Positions 1 through 7,939 of a DNA stretch of 64,000 nt are shown piece after piece. Under the pieces are notes generated by a model. It did no database searches. It saw only the letters and a program-made list of their open reading frames with translations, and was not told the origin of the DNA. Source of the stretch: UTCHB3 sp964371075. Lineage in GTDB: Bacteria; Bacteroidota; Ignavibacteria; Ignavibacteriales; Ignavibacteriaceae. A program made the position numbers and the translations under genes. Each line of letters begins with the position of its first letter. Position 1 is the first letter of the stretch. Location: the NCBI GenBank assembly GCA_964371075.1, contig CAYJKN010000004.1:62001-126000 (forward strand), written 5' to 3'.

Positions 1-420
1 GCAGATCCGGGGCATATTCTTCTTGATGCAGCACTCTCAAATCAAATTCAGATTATCCCGGTACCGGGAGTTTCTTCCCTTACCACTGCCTTAAGTGTCT
101 CCGCACTCAGAGCCGAAAAATTTTATTATTATGGTTGGCTTCCCGTAAAAACGGAAATGCGGAAAAAAGAGTTATACAGACTTTCCAGAATGAATGAACT
201 GATAATATTTCTTGAGACCCCTTATCGATTAAAAAATATCATGAAAGATATTGTTGACAATTTTGGACTGGGAACCGAGGCTGTGCTTGCCTATGATCTT
301 ACACTACCCACCGAACAAATTCTTCGCGGCTCAGCCGGATCAATATATGATAAGGTGATAAAAAATTCCCTGAAAGGTGAGTTTGTTTTGCTGGTTGACA
401 ACAGGAAAATGAAGAAGTAA
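1..420 (+). CDS. rsmI: RsmI-family 16S rRNA 2'-O-ribose methyltransferase, C-terminal part (5' end outside window)
   Basis: The open frame runs in from before base 1 and ends at a TAA at 418-420, giving 139 residues. It begins ADPGHILL, followed by PVPGVSSLTTALSVS, the GWLPVK segment and FLETPYRL. These match the second half of tetrapyrrole-methylase-fold enzymes of the RsmI type (SDPG, PIPGPSA, GFLPxK and YESPHR in the family). RsmI uses S-adenosylmethionine to methylate the ribose of C1402 in 16S rRNA. The N-terminal SAM-binding half is missing only because the window starts there. A shorter Bacteroidota RsmI paralogue is the main alternative and cannot be excluded without the N-terminus. 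A repeat island follows the stop directly. Confidence 0.8.
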   Translation, partial: ADPGHILLDAALSNQIQIIPVPGVSSLTTALSVSALRAEKFYYYGWLPVKTEMRKKELYRLSRMNELIIFLETPYRLKNIMKDIVDNFGLGTEAVLAYDLTLPTEQILRGSAGSIYDKVIKNSLKGEFVLLVDNRKMKK

Positions 421-445
421 TTACCAGGGGGATGGTTACGCGGAA

Positions 446-582
446 TCCACGGATTATCACGAATTGCCACAGATAGGAGTGGGACACTGATTCCACGGAT
501 TATCACGGATTGCCACGGATAGGAGTGGGACGCGGATATCACCAATTATCGCGGATTGCCACAGATAGGAGTGGGACGCGGA
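446..582 (+). repeat. Family C repeat, three tandem copies
   Basis: Three imperfect copies of a unit containing 'cacggattatcacggattgcc' and 'acagataggagtgggac' start near 446, 491 and 540, so the period is about 45-49 bases. A related 'acgcagattagacggatttt' segment follows to about 610. The same wording recurs at 45168-45365 (reverse) and 52438-52545 (forward). Confidence 0.8.
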
Positions 583-623
583 TACACGCAGATTAGACGG
601 ATTTTCGCAGAAGAGATTTCAAA

Positions 624-812
624 CAATCAAAAAACGCCCCGGCAGGGGTGCCCGATGGGTGACAATGTCCAACAAATGAAGAATTTGGCCCCGGAAGGGG
701 TCATGTATGGGTAGAAGAATAATCGCACGATCAAAAAACACCCCGGCAGGGGATTTGTTATTCGTGGCCATAATTGATCCCGCAACCCCCAAAATTACCC
801 CGCATGCGGGGT
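624..812 (+). repeat. Family A GC-hairpin repeats (forward)
   Basis: Units have the form 'cgccccggcaggggtgccc' and 'ttggccccggaaggggtcat', followed by 'gtatgggtag'. The cores can fold into short stems of CCCC against GGGG with a four-base loop. Units are joined by the spacer 'caacaaatgaagaattt'. The same units occur at 3330-3730, 44331-44409, 45018-45155 and 52555-52898. Confidence 0.8.
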
Positions 813-841
813 TTGATATTCGTAGCGTCCCGATTGCCGTC
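812..841 (+). repeat. Family B repeat unit
   Basis: The segment 'gatattcgtagcgtcccg' followed by 'attgccgtc' matches copies at 44192-44240 and 52390-52420, and in reverse orientation at 3153-3316 and 3800-3978. Confidence 0.7.
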
Positions 842-1037
842 TAAATAATGAAATGGGGATAGTTATACGGATTCCACAAATTAGGAAATATCAAGAAATA
901 TTTTAATATTACAATAATTGAATTCGACAATTATATTACAAAAGGAATTATTAATAAAACTATTGATATTCTTTTTGAATTAACTTATTAAACTACTGTT
1001 TTTCTTGTCACACAACACCAAATCAATTGGGATTGAC

Positions 1038-3131
1038 ATGTCAGTACAAAAAGTATTCTTTCTGATTTTAGTTTCTACTTCAATTTTAAACTCCCAGTGG
1101 ATAGACCAGTATCCTGATGGCAAGGGTTTCGAATTAAACAACATCACCTTTGCCACCGACCAGACAGGCTGGGCAATCGGGGAATTTGGCCTTATGATTA
1201 AATCCACCGATTCAGGGGTGAAATGGGTGATGCAAAAAAACGGTACAGAGTCACATCTTTATGGTATATGCTTCTTCGATTCTCTAACAGGATGGGTGAC
1301 GGGTGATTCGGGAACAATCATTAAAACTACAAACGGTGGTACCAACTGGATACGAATGGAGAAATCCACTGAGTATGCAATTATGGCAGTTCAATTTATC
1401 GATGAAAGTCATGGTTGGGCAGTCGGTGATAACGGTACAATTCTAAAGACCACCAACGGCGGAAGCAGCTGGGTAGTTTCAACCACCCTAACAACCGACA
1501 GCCTTTCTTCTCTTTCCTTTGTAGATACCACAACGGGATGGATCGCAGGCAAATCCGGAAAGATTCTTAAAACAACTGATGGTGGAGCCATCTGGCTTGA
1601 ACAAAACACCGGAATTTCATCCCATATCAACTCAATTTATTTTGTAAACCAACAGTCAGGATGGGCGGGTTCTTCTCTTGGTGCGATAATTCACACAACA
1701 GACGGCGGAGTAACCTGGTTACCTCAGACAAGTGGACTCAGTCAGGATGTGAAAGTGATCCAATTCCATGATTCCCTTTCAGGATGGGCAATGGCAGCAA
1801 GAGGCAGAGTGATTAGAACCCTAGATGGAGGAACCACATGGAGCCTTCAGGCCAATGTAAATGTCCACCCGATGAGAGGGATGCACTTCAGAAAATCCGG
1901 GACAGGGTTCACTGTGGGTGATAACAGCTATATGCTATATACAACTGACGGAGCCTTATCCTGGGAACTCCGGGGATGGCACATATTCGAACGTGCTCTA
2001 TCAGTTTTCAGCATTGATTCCCTTCACGCATGGGTGGCAGGTTTTAAGGGCAGCATCCTGAGAACAACCAACGGCGGTGAAAAATGGATAATGGAAGCCT
2101 GTGGAGTTGGTTCATATTTAAATGATATTCATTTCATTGATCGCGAGCATGGTTGGGTTGTCGGCGGTGAAGGCAGTGGATGGATTATTTTTAGAACTTC
2201 TGATGGCGGTGTCAGCTGGGATATCGTTACAGGTTCCAATTCCACTCCGCTGTATGGTGTCTGGTTTCTCGATTCAATGAAAGGGTGGGCGGTCGGGGGC
2301 GGGGGCAAAATACTTAATACCACAGATGGAGGTGTAAGTTGGGGCTCGACAACTATTGCCGGGAACCCCACTTTATACAATATTCAATTCACTGATTCCC
2401 TGACTGGATATATAGGTTGTGAAGGCAAACTTCTGAAAACAATAGACGGCGGAGTGACATGGTCGATTATATACTTTGATGTCCCCTATTTAATCAGATC
2501 GATTGATTTTATCAACTCTCGCACGGGTTGGGTGACATACGGATACGGTAAAATATATAAAACCGAAGACTGGGGATACTCCTGGATTAATCACTACAGC
2601 AGCACCGGGGCAGTATTTGTAGAATTGTGCTTTGTTGACTCTCTTACAGCATGGGCTGTGGGTGAGGCCGGCACGGTAATGAAAACAACCAACGGTGGAA
2701 AAAATTGGGGGCACCAAAGTATTAATACAACACTCTCCCTCACAGGTGTCCATTCACCGGATGGAAAAACTGCGTGGATTACCGGATACGGTAATAGAAT
2801 ATTTAAAACTTCAAACGGGGGTGGTGTCACCTCGGTTGAACAATCATCCACCGAATTACCGGAAAAGTATGACCTTTCCCAAAACTACCCAAACCCTTTC
2901 AACCCGTCAACGGTAGTCAATTACTCTTTACCCGCAGGTGGTTTGGTAACAATGAAGTTATATGACATCCGGGGGAGTGAAGTGGCAACAATTTTAAATG
3001 AATACAAAGAATCAGGGAACCATTCACTCGTAATTGAGACAATAAAATATGGGCTTTCTTCAGGAGTCTATTTTTATCGGCTAACAAGTGGAAACACGAC
3101 AATTACGAAAAAAATGGTGTTGTTAAGGTAG
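1038..3131 (+). CDS. Secreted 14-repeat YCF48-like beta-propeller protein with T9SS sorting domain
   Basis: I chose ATG 1038 because it gives a clean signal peptide (MSVQKVFFLILVSTSILNSQ); an in-frame TTG at 1005 would add 11 polar residues in front. The mature part holds 14 repeats of the pattern GW-x-x-G-x-x-G-x-(I/L)-x-(K/R)-T-x-(D/N)-G-G-x-x-W, as in YCF48/BNR-type propellers, consistent with two seven-bladed propellers in series (inference). The last ~85 residues begin LSQNYPNPFNPST and end in KKMVLLR, the type A T9SS sorting and anchoring domain. The protein is probably exported by Sec, crosses the outer membrane by T9SS and is released or anchored at the surface. Ligand unknown. It stands alone between two repeat islands. 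Confidence 0.85.
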   Translation: MSVQKVFFLILVSTSILNSQWIDQYPDGKGFELNNITFATDQTGWAIGEFGLMIKSTDSGVKWVMQKNGTESHLYGICFFDSLTGWVTGDSGTIIKTTNGGTNWIRMEKSTEYAIMAVQFIDESHGWAVGDNGTILKTTNGGSSWVVSTTLTTDSLSSLSFVDTTTGWIAGKSGKILKTTDGGAIWLEQNTGISSHINSIYFVNQQSGWAGSSLGAIIHTTDGGVTWLPQTSGLSQDVKVIQFHDSLSGWAMAARGRVIRTLDGGTTWSLQANVNVHPMRGMHFRKSGTGFTVGDNSYMLYTTDGALSWELRGWHIFERALSVFSIDSLHAWVAGFKGSILRTTNGGEKWIMEACGVGSYLNDIHFIDREHGWVVGGEGSGWIIFRTSDGGVSWDIVTGSNSTPLYGVWFLDSMKGWAVGGGGKILNTTDGGVSWGSTTIAGNPTLYNIQFTDSLTGYIGCEGKLLKTIDGGVTWSIIYFDVPYLIRSIDFINSRTGWVTYGYGKIYKTEDWGYSWINHYSSTGAVFVELCFVDSLTAWAVGEAGTVMKTTNGGKNWGHQSINTTLSLTGVHSPDGKTAWITGYGNRIFKTSNGGGVTSVEQSSTELPEKYDLSQNYPNPFNPSTVVNYSLPAGGLVTMKLYDIRGSEVATILNEYKESGNHSLVIETIKYGLSSGVYFYRLTSGNTTITKKMVLLR

Positions 3132-3152
3132 TGTGATTTGGATCGTTAGTGA

Positions 3153-3316
3153 CAGGAGTGGTAATCGGGATGCTACGAATATATATTCCCACTCCGGGGA
3201 AAATTGAATGGGGAGAACGACCAAGAGCTACGAATATCAATCCCGTTCCACGGGAAAACCCATAAGAGGATATCCAATAGCTACGAATATATATTCCCAC
3301 TCCGGGGAAAATTGAA
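3153..3316 (-). repeat. Family B repeats, three copies
   Basis: Three copies of 'gctacgaatat...attcccactccggggaaaattgaat' or its variants lie head to tail. They are the reverse complement of the 'attcgtagc' units elsewhere. The first copy is preceded by 'ggtaatcgggat', matching the complement of 'cccgattgcc'. Confidence 0.75.
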
Positions 3317-3329
3317 TTGTGAGGTACGA

Positions 3330-3730
3330 TTCAAATTCTTCTACCCATAGGGCACCCCTCCGGGGCGTTTTTTGATTGTGCGATTGTTCTCCACCCATAC
3401 ATGACCCCATCCGGGGCCAGATTCTTCATTTGTTGGACATTGCTACCCATACATGACCCCATCCGGGGCCAAATTCTTCATTTGTTGGACATTGCTACCC
3501 ATACATGACCCCATCCGGGGCCAAATTCTTCATTTGTTGGACATTGTCACCCATAGAGCACCCCTCCGGGGCGTTATCTGATTCTGCGATTATTCTTTAC
3601 CCATACATGACCCCTTCCGGGGCCAAATTCTTCAATTGTTGGACATTGCCACCCATAGGGCACCCCATGCGGTGCGCATTTTGATTGTTCTTTACCCATA
3701 GGGCACCCCATCCGGGGCGTTTTTTTGGGT
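3330..3730 (-). repeat. Family A GC-hairpin repeat array (reverse), including a 52-base tandem array
   Basis: The array consists of units 'acccatacatgacccc' + 'atccggggcc' + 'aaattcttcatttgttgg' + 'acattgct'. Exact-period copies start at 3393, 3445 and 3497, with a diverged one at 3549, so the period is 52 bases. A second unit type, 'acccatagggcacccc...ccggggcg', alternates at the edges. Each unit carries a CCCC...GGGG hairpin. Confidence 0.85.
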
Positions 3731-3749
3731 TAGGATTCACATTTTTCTA

Positions 3750-3978
3750 CGAACATACCACCTCCCCCGGCAGGTTGATCCCTCTCTAACGGTTATTCAT
3801 GTTGCAGATGGCAATCGGGATGCTACAAATATTGATCCCTTTCCACCCGAAAATTGCATTGTTGGGCCGACGAACATACCACCTCCCCTGGTAGGTTGAT
3901 CCCTCTCTTACGGTTATTCAAATTGCAGATGGCAATCGGGACGCTACGAATATTCATCCCGCTCCGCGGGAAAGGCAG
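3750..3978. repeat. 121-base direct tandem duplication
   Basis: The block starting 'cgaacataccacctccc' at 3750 recurs at 3871 with few differences. It contains 'aggttgatccctctct', 'acggttattca' and 'gcagatggcaatcggga', and then a family B core 'gctacgaatatt'. The second copy ends in 'ccgctccgcgggaaa', a hairpin variant. Confidence 0.8.
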
Positions 3979-4098
3979 TCAAGTTCTGAGGTTCTCAAGT
4001 GCCAAAGTTCTAATGTTCTCAATTTCTGAAGTTCTCAAGTTCTGAAGTTCTGAGGTTCTAATGTTCTCAAGTCTCTCAAGTCTCTCAAGTTCTCAATT
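3979..4098. repeat. Low-complexity 'gttctcaag / gttctgagg' tract
   Basis: About ten near-identical 8-12 base units (gttctgag, gttctcaa, gtctctcaa) follow one another. It looks like a degenerate microsatellite and could be prone to slippage. No coding potential is apparent. Confidence 0.75.
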
Positions 4099-4181
4099 GT
4101 ATAAGAAATGAATATATAGTAAATTAAAAGTTTAATTTTTTATTGTTTATAACTTGGCAGTATTGTGCTTAAAAGGAACAA

Positions 4182-5588
4182 ATGTTAATAAAACAACGCA
4201 CTATTGGTAAAGAAGTTTCGATGTCCGGAATTGGAATCCATACAGGACACGAATGTAAAATGACATTTAAGCCGGCACCCGAAAATTACGGTTTGCGGTT
4301 TATTCGTACTGATTTGGGAGGGAATCCCGAAATTCCGGCAGTAGTTGACCATGTAATCGATATTTCCAGAGGGACAACACTGGGAATAGGGGAAGCAAAA
4401 GTTTATACAGTTGAACATGTTTTGGCTGCTGCTTACGGTCTTCAGATTGATAATTTGATGATCGAGCTCGACGGAATTGAACCCCCGATAGGGGATGGAA
4501 GTTCGTTGCCTTATGTGGAGCGACTTCTTTCAGCGGGATTTGTGGAACAGGATGCACCAAAGGATTACCTTATTATCGATCAGACTGTTACTTATCACGA
4601 AGAGGACAGGGGAGTTGACATTGTGGCTCTTCCGCTTGATAATTATAGAATTACTGTGATGGTGGACTATCAAAATCCTGCACTTGGAAGTCAACATTCG
4701 GGACTTTTTGACCTTGAAAAGGAATTTGTTTCAGAATTTGCTCCGGCAAGGACTTTCTGCTTCCTAAGTGAAGTGGAGATGCTTGCAAATCAGGGTTTGA
4801 TTAAAGGTGGTGATCTTGAAAATGCAGTGGTGATTGTTGACAAAGACCTTGAAGTTGATGAACTCGACAAACTTGGCGAAAAACTTGGTATCGAAGAAAA
4901 ATTTGTTCTTGGGGATACCGGTATTTTGAACAACAAATCTTTTAGATTTAAAAATGAACCTGTAAGGCATAAATTGCTCGATTTAATAGGAGATTTGGCT
5001 CTTATTGGAGTTCCGATTAAAGCACAGATTCTTGCTGCGAGACCCGGGCACAAAGCAAATGTTGAATTTGCCAAGATGGTTCGCAAAATGTATCAACAGA
5101 AAAAGCTTGTTAAAAAATATCAACATGCAAATAAAGAAGGTGTTGTATTTGATATCAATGCAATTAGAAAAATACTGCCTCACCGATACCCTTTCCTTCT
5201 GGTTGACAGAATTATTCACATGGAGCTTGATAAAAAAATTGTTGGACAAAAATGTGTGTCGATTAACGAACCGTTTTTTGATGGACATTTCCCGGGAAAT
5301 CCAATTATGCCCGGAGTTTTGTTGATTGAGTCGATGGCGCAGACAGGTGGACTTCTTATGTTGAATTCACTTCAATCGCCCGAAGATAAAAATGCATTGT
5401 TTATGCAGATTAATAATGCGAAATTCAGAAAACCCGTTACGCCGGGGGATGTTCTTCGCATAGAAGTGGAGATGAAAGAGATGCGGAAAAAATTTGTAAT
5501 GATGCGTGGAGAAATCTTTGTTGATGGTGCACTTGTCGCCGAAGCAGATTTCACAGCAGCAATAGTTGACAGGGTGAAAAATGACTGA
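4182..5588 (+). CDS. lpxC-fabZ: Bifunctional UDP-3-O-acyl-N-acetylglucosamine deacetylase / (3R)-hydroxyacyl-ACP dehydratase
   Basis: This 468-residue fusion has LpxC at about 1-300 and FabZ at about 324-468. LpxC removes the acetyl group from UDP-3-O-acyl-GlcNAc, the committed step of lipid A synthesis; FabZ dehydrates 3-hydroxyacyl-ACP. The LpxC zinc-ligand region VEHVLAAAYGL places His79 exactly as in E. coli LpxC, and HKLLDLIGDLAL carries the second His and the Asp. FabZ shows its catalytic His369 in DGHFPGNPIMPG and the Glu in LLIESMAQ. The fusion is typical of Bacteroidota and relatives. ATG 4182 has an aaaagga site just upstream. lpxA overlaps the 3' end by 8 bases, so translation of the lipid A genes is probably coupled. 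No key residue appears lost. Confidence 0.97.
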   Translation: MLIKQRTIGKEVSMSGIGIHTGHECKMTFKPAPENYGLRFIRTDLGGNPEIPAVVDHVIDISRGTTLGIGEAKVYTVEHVLAAAYGLQIDNLMIELDGIEPPIGDGSSLPYVERLLSAGFVEQDAPKDYLIIDQTVTYHEEDRGVDIVALPLDNYRITVMVDYQNPALGSQHSGLFDLEKEFVSEFAPARTFCFLSEVEMLANQGLIKGGDLENAVVIVDKDLEVDELDKLGEKLGIEEKFVLGDTGILNNKSFRFKNEPVRHKLLDLIGDLALIGVPIKAQILAARPGHKANVEFAKMVRKMYQQKKLVKKYQHANKEGVVFDINAIRKILPHRYPFLLVDRIIHMELDKKIVGQKCVSINEPFFDGHFPGNPIMPGVLLIESMAQTGGLLMLNSLQSPEDKNALFMQINNAKFRKPVTPGDVLRIEVEMKEMRKKFVMMRGEIFVDGALVAEADFTAAIVDRVKND

Positions 5589-6354
5589 CATTCACTCCAC
5601 TGCGATTATTGATCCCAAGGCAAAGCTTGGAGAAAATGTTAAAATTGCTCCTTATGTGGTAATTGAAGGTGATGTGGAGATAGGAGATAATACAAACATC
5701 GGACCTCATACCTGTATTTACGATGGGGCAAGGATTGGCTCAAATGTCACAATATTTCAGTCGGCATCCATCTCAAATGTTCCGCAGGATCTAAAATATG
5801 CCGGTGAGGAATCACACTGTGTGGTGGGTGACAACACGACCATTCATGAATTTGTAACTCTTCACAGAGGAACAGTTGAGACCCGACTTACAACAATTGG
5901 CAAAAATTGTTTATTGATGGCTTATGCACATGTGGCACATGATTGCAGAGTGGGTGACAATGTAATTCTTGCAAACTGCGTGCAGCTTGGTGGACATGTA
6001 ACAGTGGATGATTACACGATAATTGGCGGATGTTCACCGGTGCATCAGTTTTGTAAAGTTGGTAAACATGTAATGATAGCAGGCCACTACAGGGCCGTTC
6101 AGGATGTTCCACCTTACATTCTTGCCGGGCATGAACCACTCCGATATGAAGGGTTAAATCTTGTAGGACTAAGACGCAGGGGTTTCACAAATGATGAAAT
6201 CATGCGAATTAAGGGCATCTATGCTCTCATATATCAGTCGAATCTGAATCTTACGCAGGCAAAGGAACAGATTAACAATAAATTTGCCGGTGATAAATAC
6301 GCAATCGAGATTCTCGAGTTTATTGCAAACAGTACTCGTGGGTTGATCAGGTAA
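5581..6354 (+). CDS. lpxA: Acyl-ACP--UDP-N-acetylglucosamine O-acyltransferase
   Basis: The enzyme transfers 3-hydroxyacyl from ACP to UDP-GlcNAc, the first step of lipid A synthesis, in the cytosol. It has 257 residues, close to the 255-262 usual for LpxA. The N-terminal ~190 residues are hexapeptide repeats forming a left-handed beta-helix (IGDNTNIGPH, VGDNTTIHEF and similar). The segment AYAHVAHDCRVGDN contains the conserved histidines; His120 corresponds to the catalytic His125 of E. coli. The C-terminal helical part includes GLNLVGLRRRGF. It overlaps lpxC-fabZ by 8 bases. Confidence 0.97.
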   Translation: MTDIHSTAIIDPKAKLGENVKIAPYVVIEGDVEIGDNTNIGPHTCIYDGARIGSNVTIFQSASISNVPQDLKYAGEESHCVVGDNTTIHEFVTLHRGTVETRLTTIGKNCLLMAYAHVAHDCRVGDNVILANCVQLGGHVTVDDYTIIGGCSPVHQFCKVGKHVMIAGHYRAVQDVPPYILAGHEPLRYEGLNLVGLRRRGFTNDEIMRIKGIYALIYQSNLNLTQAKEQINNKFAGDKYAIEILEFIANSTRGLIR

Positions 6355-6367
6355 CAAAATTAGTTTG

Positions 6368-7126
6368 ATGAATAGTTTTTTTCTTGAGACAGGAGCAAAC
6401 ACCGGCGACTATAATATGGAGTTTGATCTCCATTTGGCGGATGAGAGTGAATCTGAATCGATTTACCTGCGGCTCTACACCTGGGATCCATATTGCATCT
6501 CACTTGGAGCAAATCAGGCGGTTGAAAGTCTCGACCTTAAAAAGTTGAGTGCTGATGGTGTTGATTTTGTAAAAAGGCCAACCGGTGGAAGGGCAGTTTT
6601 TCACTCGGAGGAACTGACTTATTCAGTTGTGATCAATTCATTGTCGTTCACCCCAAAAGGGGCTTATAAACAGATAAATGAAGCATTGTTGCTTGGACTC
6701 TCTTTTTATGATCCCCGACTTACTGATGCCGGACTTGAAAATGAGGAAGTGAATTTTAAACAACATTACAGCTCCGGTTTAAGTGCTGCGTGTTTTTCAG
6801 TCCCCTCCCGATCGGAAGTTAAATTTGACGGAAGGAAACTTATCGGAAGTGCACAGCGTAAAACGGGGAATGTGATTTTACAACATGGTTCGATAAATAC
6901 AGGCGATTTTCATAAAAGGATAGTGGATTATTTGATTCTTTCTCCTGATGAGAAAAAGGACCTTCATACACTTCTCGACGATAAAACTTCTGATATTAGA
7001 AGTATAACAGGTCAGGAAGTTGACATGAAAAAATTAGGCGATGCGATAGTGAAGGGATTCAGGCAGGAATTTAAACTTGGTTTTGAGAAATTGATAAAAT
7101 TAGAAGAAAGTTTGGAAAACAGATGA
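6368..7126 (+). CDS. Lipoate-protein ligase / octanoyltransferase family protein (LplA/LipM-like)
   Basis: This is a member of the biotin/lipoate A/B ligase fold that attaches lipoyl or octanoyl groups to lysines of 2-oxoacid dehydrogenases and GcvH. Visible motifs are KRPTGGRAVFH near residue 70 (acyl-binding RxxGGRAVFH) and GRKLIGSAQRKTGNVILQHGSI-type sequence around 155-175, with the Lys that would contact the acyl chain. ACF just upstream resembles the cysteine region of LipM-type octanoyltransferases, so ligase versus octanoyltransferase stays open. I chose ATG 6368; a TTG directly before it is also in frame. Its TGA overlaps the panB ATG by 4 bases. Confidence 0.85.
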   Translation: MNSFFLETGANTGDYNMEFDLHLADESESESIYLRLYTWDPYCISLGANQAVESLDLKKLSADGVDFVKRPTGGRAVFHSEELTYSVVINSLSFTPKGAYKQINEALLLGLSFYDPRLTDAGLENEEVNFKQHYSSGLSAACFSVPSRSEVKFDGRKLIGSAQRKTGNVILQHGSINTGDFHKRIVDYLILSPDEKKDLHTLLDDKTSDIRSITGQEVDMKKLGDAIVKGFRQEFKLGFEKLIKLEESLENR

Positions 7127-7938
7127 GCACATTTGGTAAATTTCAACGCGTTTCAACCAAAACGCTTAATTTGATGAAGAGAGAAGGGAAAAAGATTGCC
7201 GCTCTTACAGCGTATGATTACATCACAGCAAAGCTACTTGATGAAGCCGGAATCGATTTGATTCTGGTGGGTGATTCACTCGGGAATGTTTTCCAGGGAA
7301 ATGAGACAACACTCCCTGTTACCATGGATGAGATGATTTACCATACAAAAGCTGTTGCAAAAGGTGTCTCAAGATCGATGCTTATTGTTGATCTCCCTTT
7401 TATGTCTTACCAGTTGAGTATTGATGAAGCCTTCAGAAATGCGGGTAGAATATTAAAAGAAACCCCGGCGGGTGGAGTTAAAATTGAAGGCGGCAAACGG
7501 GTTGCTGAAACCATCAGGAAGATAACCGAAAACGGAATTCCCGTAATGGGGCATTTGGGACTTACTCCGCAGAGTATTCATCAGTTTGGAAGTTACAAAC
7601 AACGGGGAACCGATGAGGATGAAGCAAATGAGATATTAAAGGATGCAAAAATCCTTGAAGAGGCAGGAGCTTTTTCGATTGTTCTGGAGAAAATTCCAAG
7701 AGAGCTTGCCAAAAAGGTAACCGGGAGTGTTTCAGTTCCAACTATCGGAATTGGTGCAGGACCTTATTGCGACGGGCAGATACTCGTAACCCCTGATATG
7801 CTTGGTCTTAATAAAGAGTTTCACCCAAAGTTCCTTCGTTATTATGCCAATCTGGCTGATATTCTTGATGGAGCTTTCAAAAATTATATCGACGATGTTC
7901 GTGAAAGTCATTTCCCGACCGATGCAGAGAGTTATTAG
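7123..7938 (+). CDS. panB: 3-methyl-2-oxobutanoate hydroxymethyltransferase
   Basis: PanB transfers a hydroxymethyl group from methylene-tetrahydrofolate to 2-oxoisovalerate, giving ketopantoate for pantothenate and CoA synthesis. The 271 residues cover the full family length. Diagnostic segments are LTAYDYITAKLLDEAG, ILVGDSLGNVFQG (metal and substrate contact), LPVTMDEMIYHTKAV, GVKIEGG and VPTIGIGAGPYCDGQILV. It is coupled to the upstream acyltransferase by an ATGA overlap. No panC or panD is nearby. Confidence 0.97.
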   Translation: MSTFGKFQRVSTKTLNLMKREGKKIAALTAYDYITAKLLDEAGIDLILVGDSLGNVFQGNETTLPVTMDEMIYHTKAVAKGVSRSMLIVDLPFMSYQLSIDEAFRNAGRILKETPAGGVKIEGGKRVAETIRKITENGIPVMGHLGLTPQSIHQFGSYKQRGTDEDEANEILKDAKILEEAGAFSIVLEKIPRELAKKVTGSVSVPTIGIGAGPYCDGQILVTPDMLGLNKEFHPKFLRYYANLADILDGAFKNYIDDVRESHFPTDAESY

Positions 7939-7939
7939 T

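Larger units (their letters stand above)
421..1037. other. Intergenic repeat island 1 (no gene)
   Basis: There is no credible gene between the rsmI stop and the next secreted-protein gene. The first 390 bases are three kinds of interspersed repeat (listed separately), with a perfect inverted repeat accccgcatgcggggt at 797-812. The last 190 bases are AT-rich and probably hold the promoter of the downstream gene, but I see no clear -35/-10 pair. Short open frames on both strands here are products of the repeats. Confidence 0.7.
3132..4181. other. Intergenic repeat island 2 (no gene)
   Basis: This 1,050-base stretch is filled almost entirely by repeats: family B from 3153, family A in reverse orientation from 3330, a 121-base tandem duplication from 3750, and a low-complexity 'gttctcaag' tract from 3979. 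Only the last ~80 bases before lpxC look like ordinary upstream sequence. They include an AT-rich inverted repeat followed by T's (about 4121-4140) that could be a weak terminator, and an aaaagga ribosome site before ATG 4182. Short open frames here lack coding character. Confidence 0.75.

Noticed and set aside
3103..3300. Minus-strand frame with repeated 'GIYIRS' peptide
   Set aside because: Produced by three family B repeats; no start site and overlap with the end of the T9SS gene.
3330..3730. CRISPR array (regular ~52-base repeats)
   Set aside because: Whole units including the spacer are repeated, there are no unique spacers, and no cas genes are present.
3854..4045. 63-codon open frame upstream of lpxC
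   Set aside because: It runs through the 121-base duplication and the low-complexity tract; the peptide is repetitive and unlike any protein.
7802..7939. Extended N-terminus for the propeller gene inside panB
   Set aside because: The extra codons are out of frame within panB, and the signal peptide begins only at ATG 7940.
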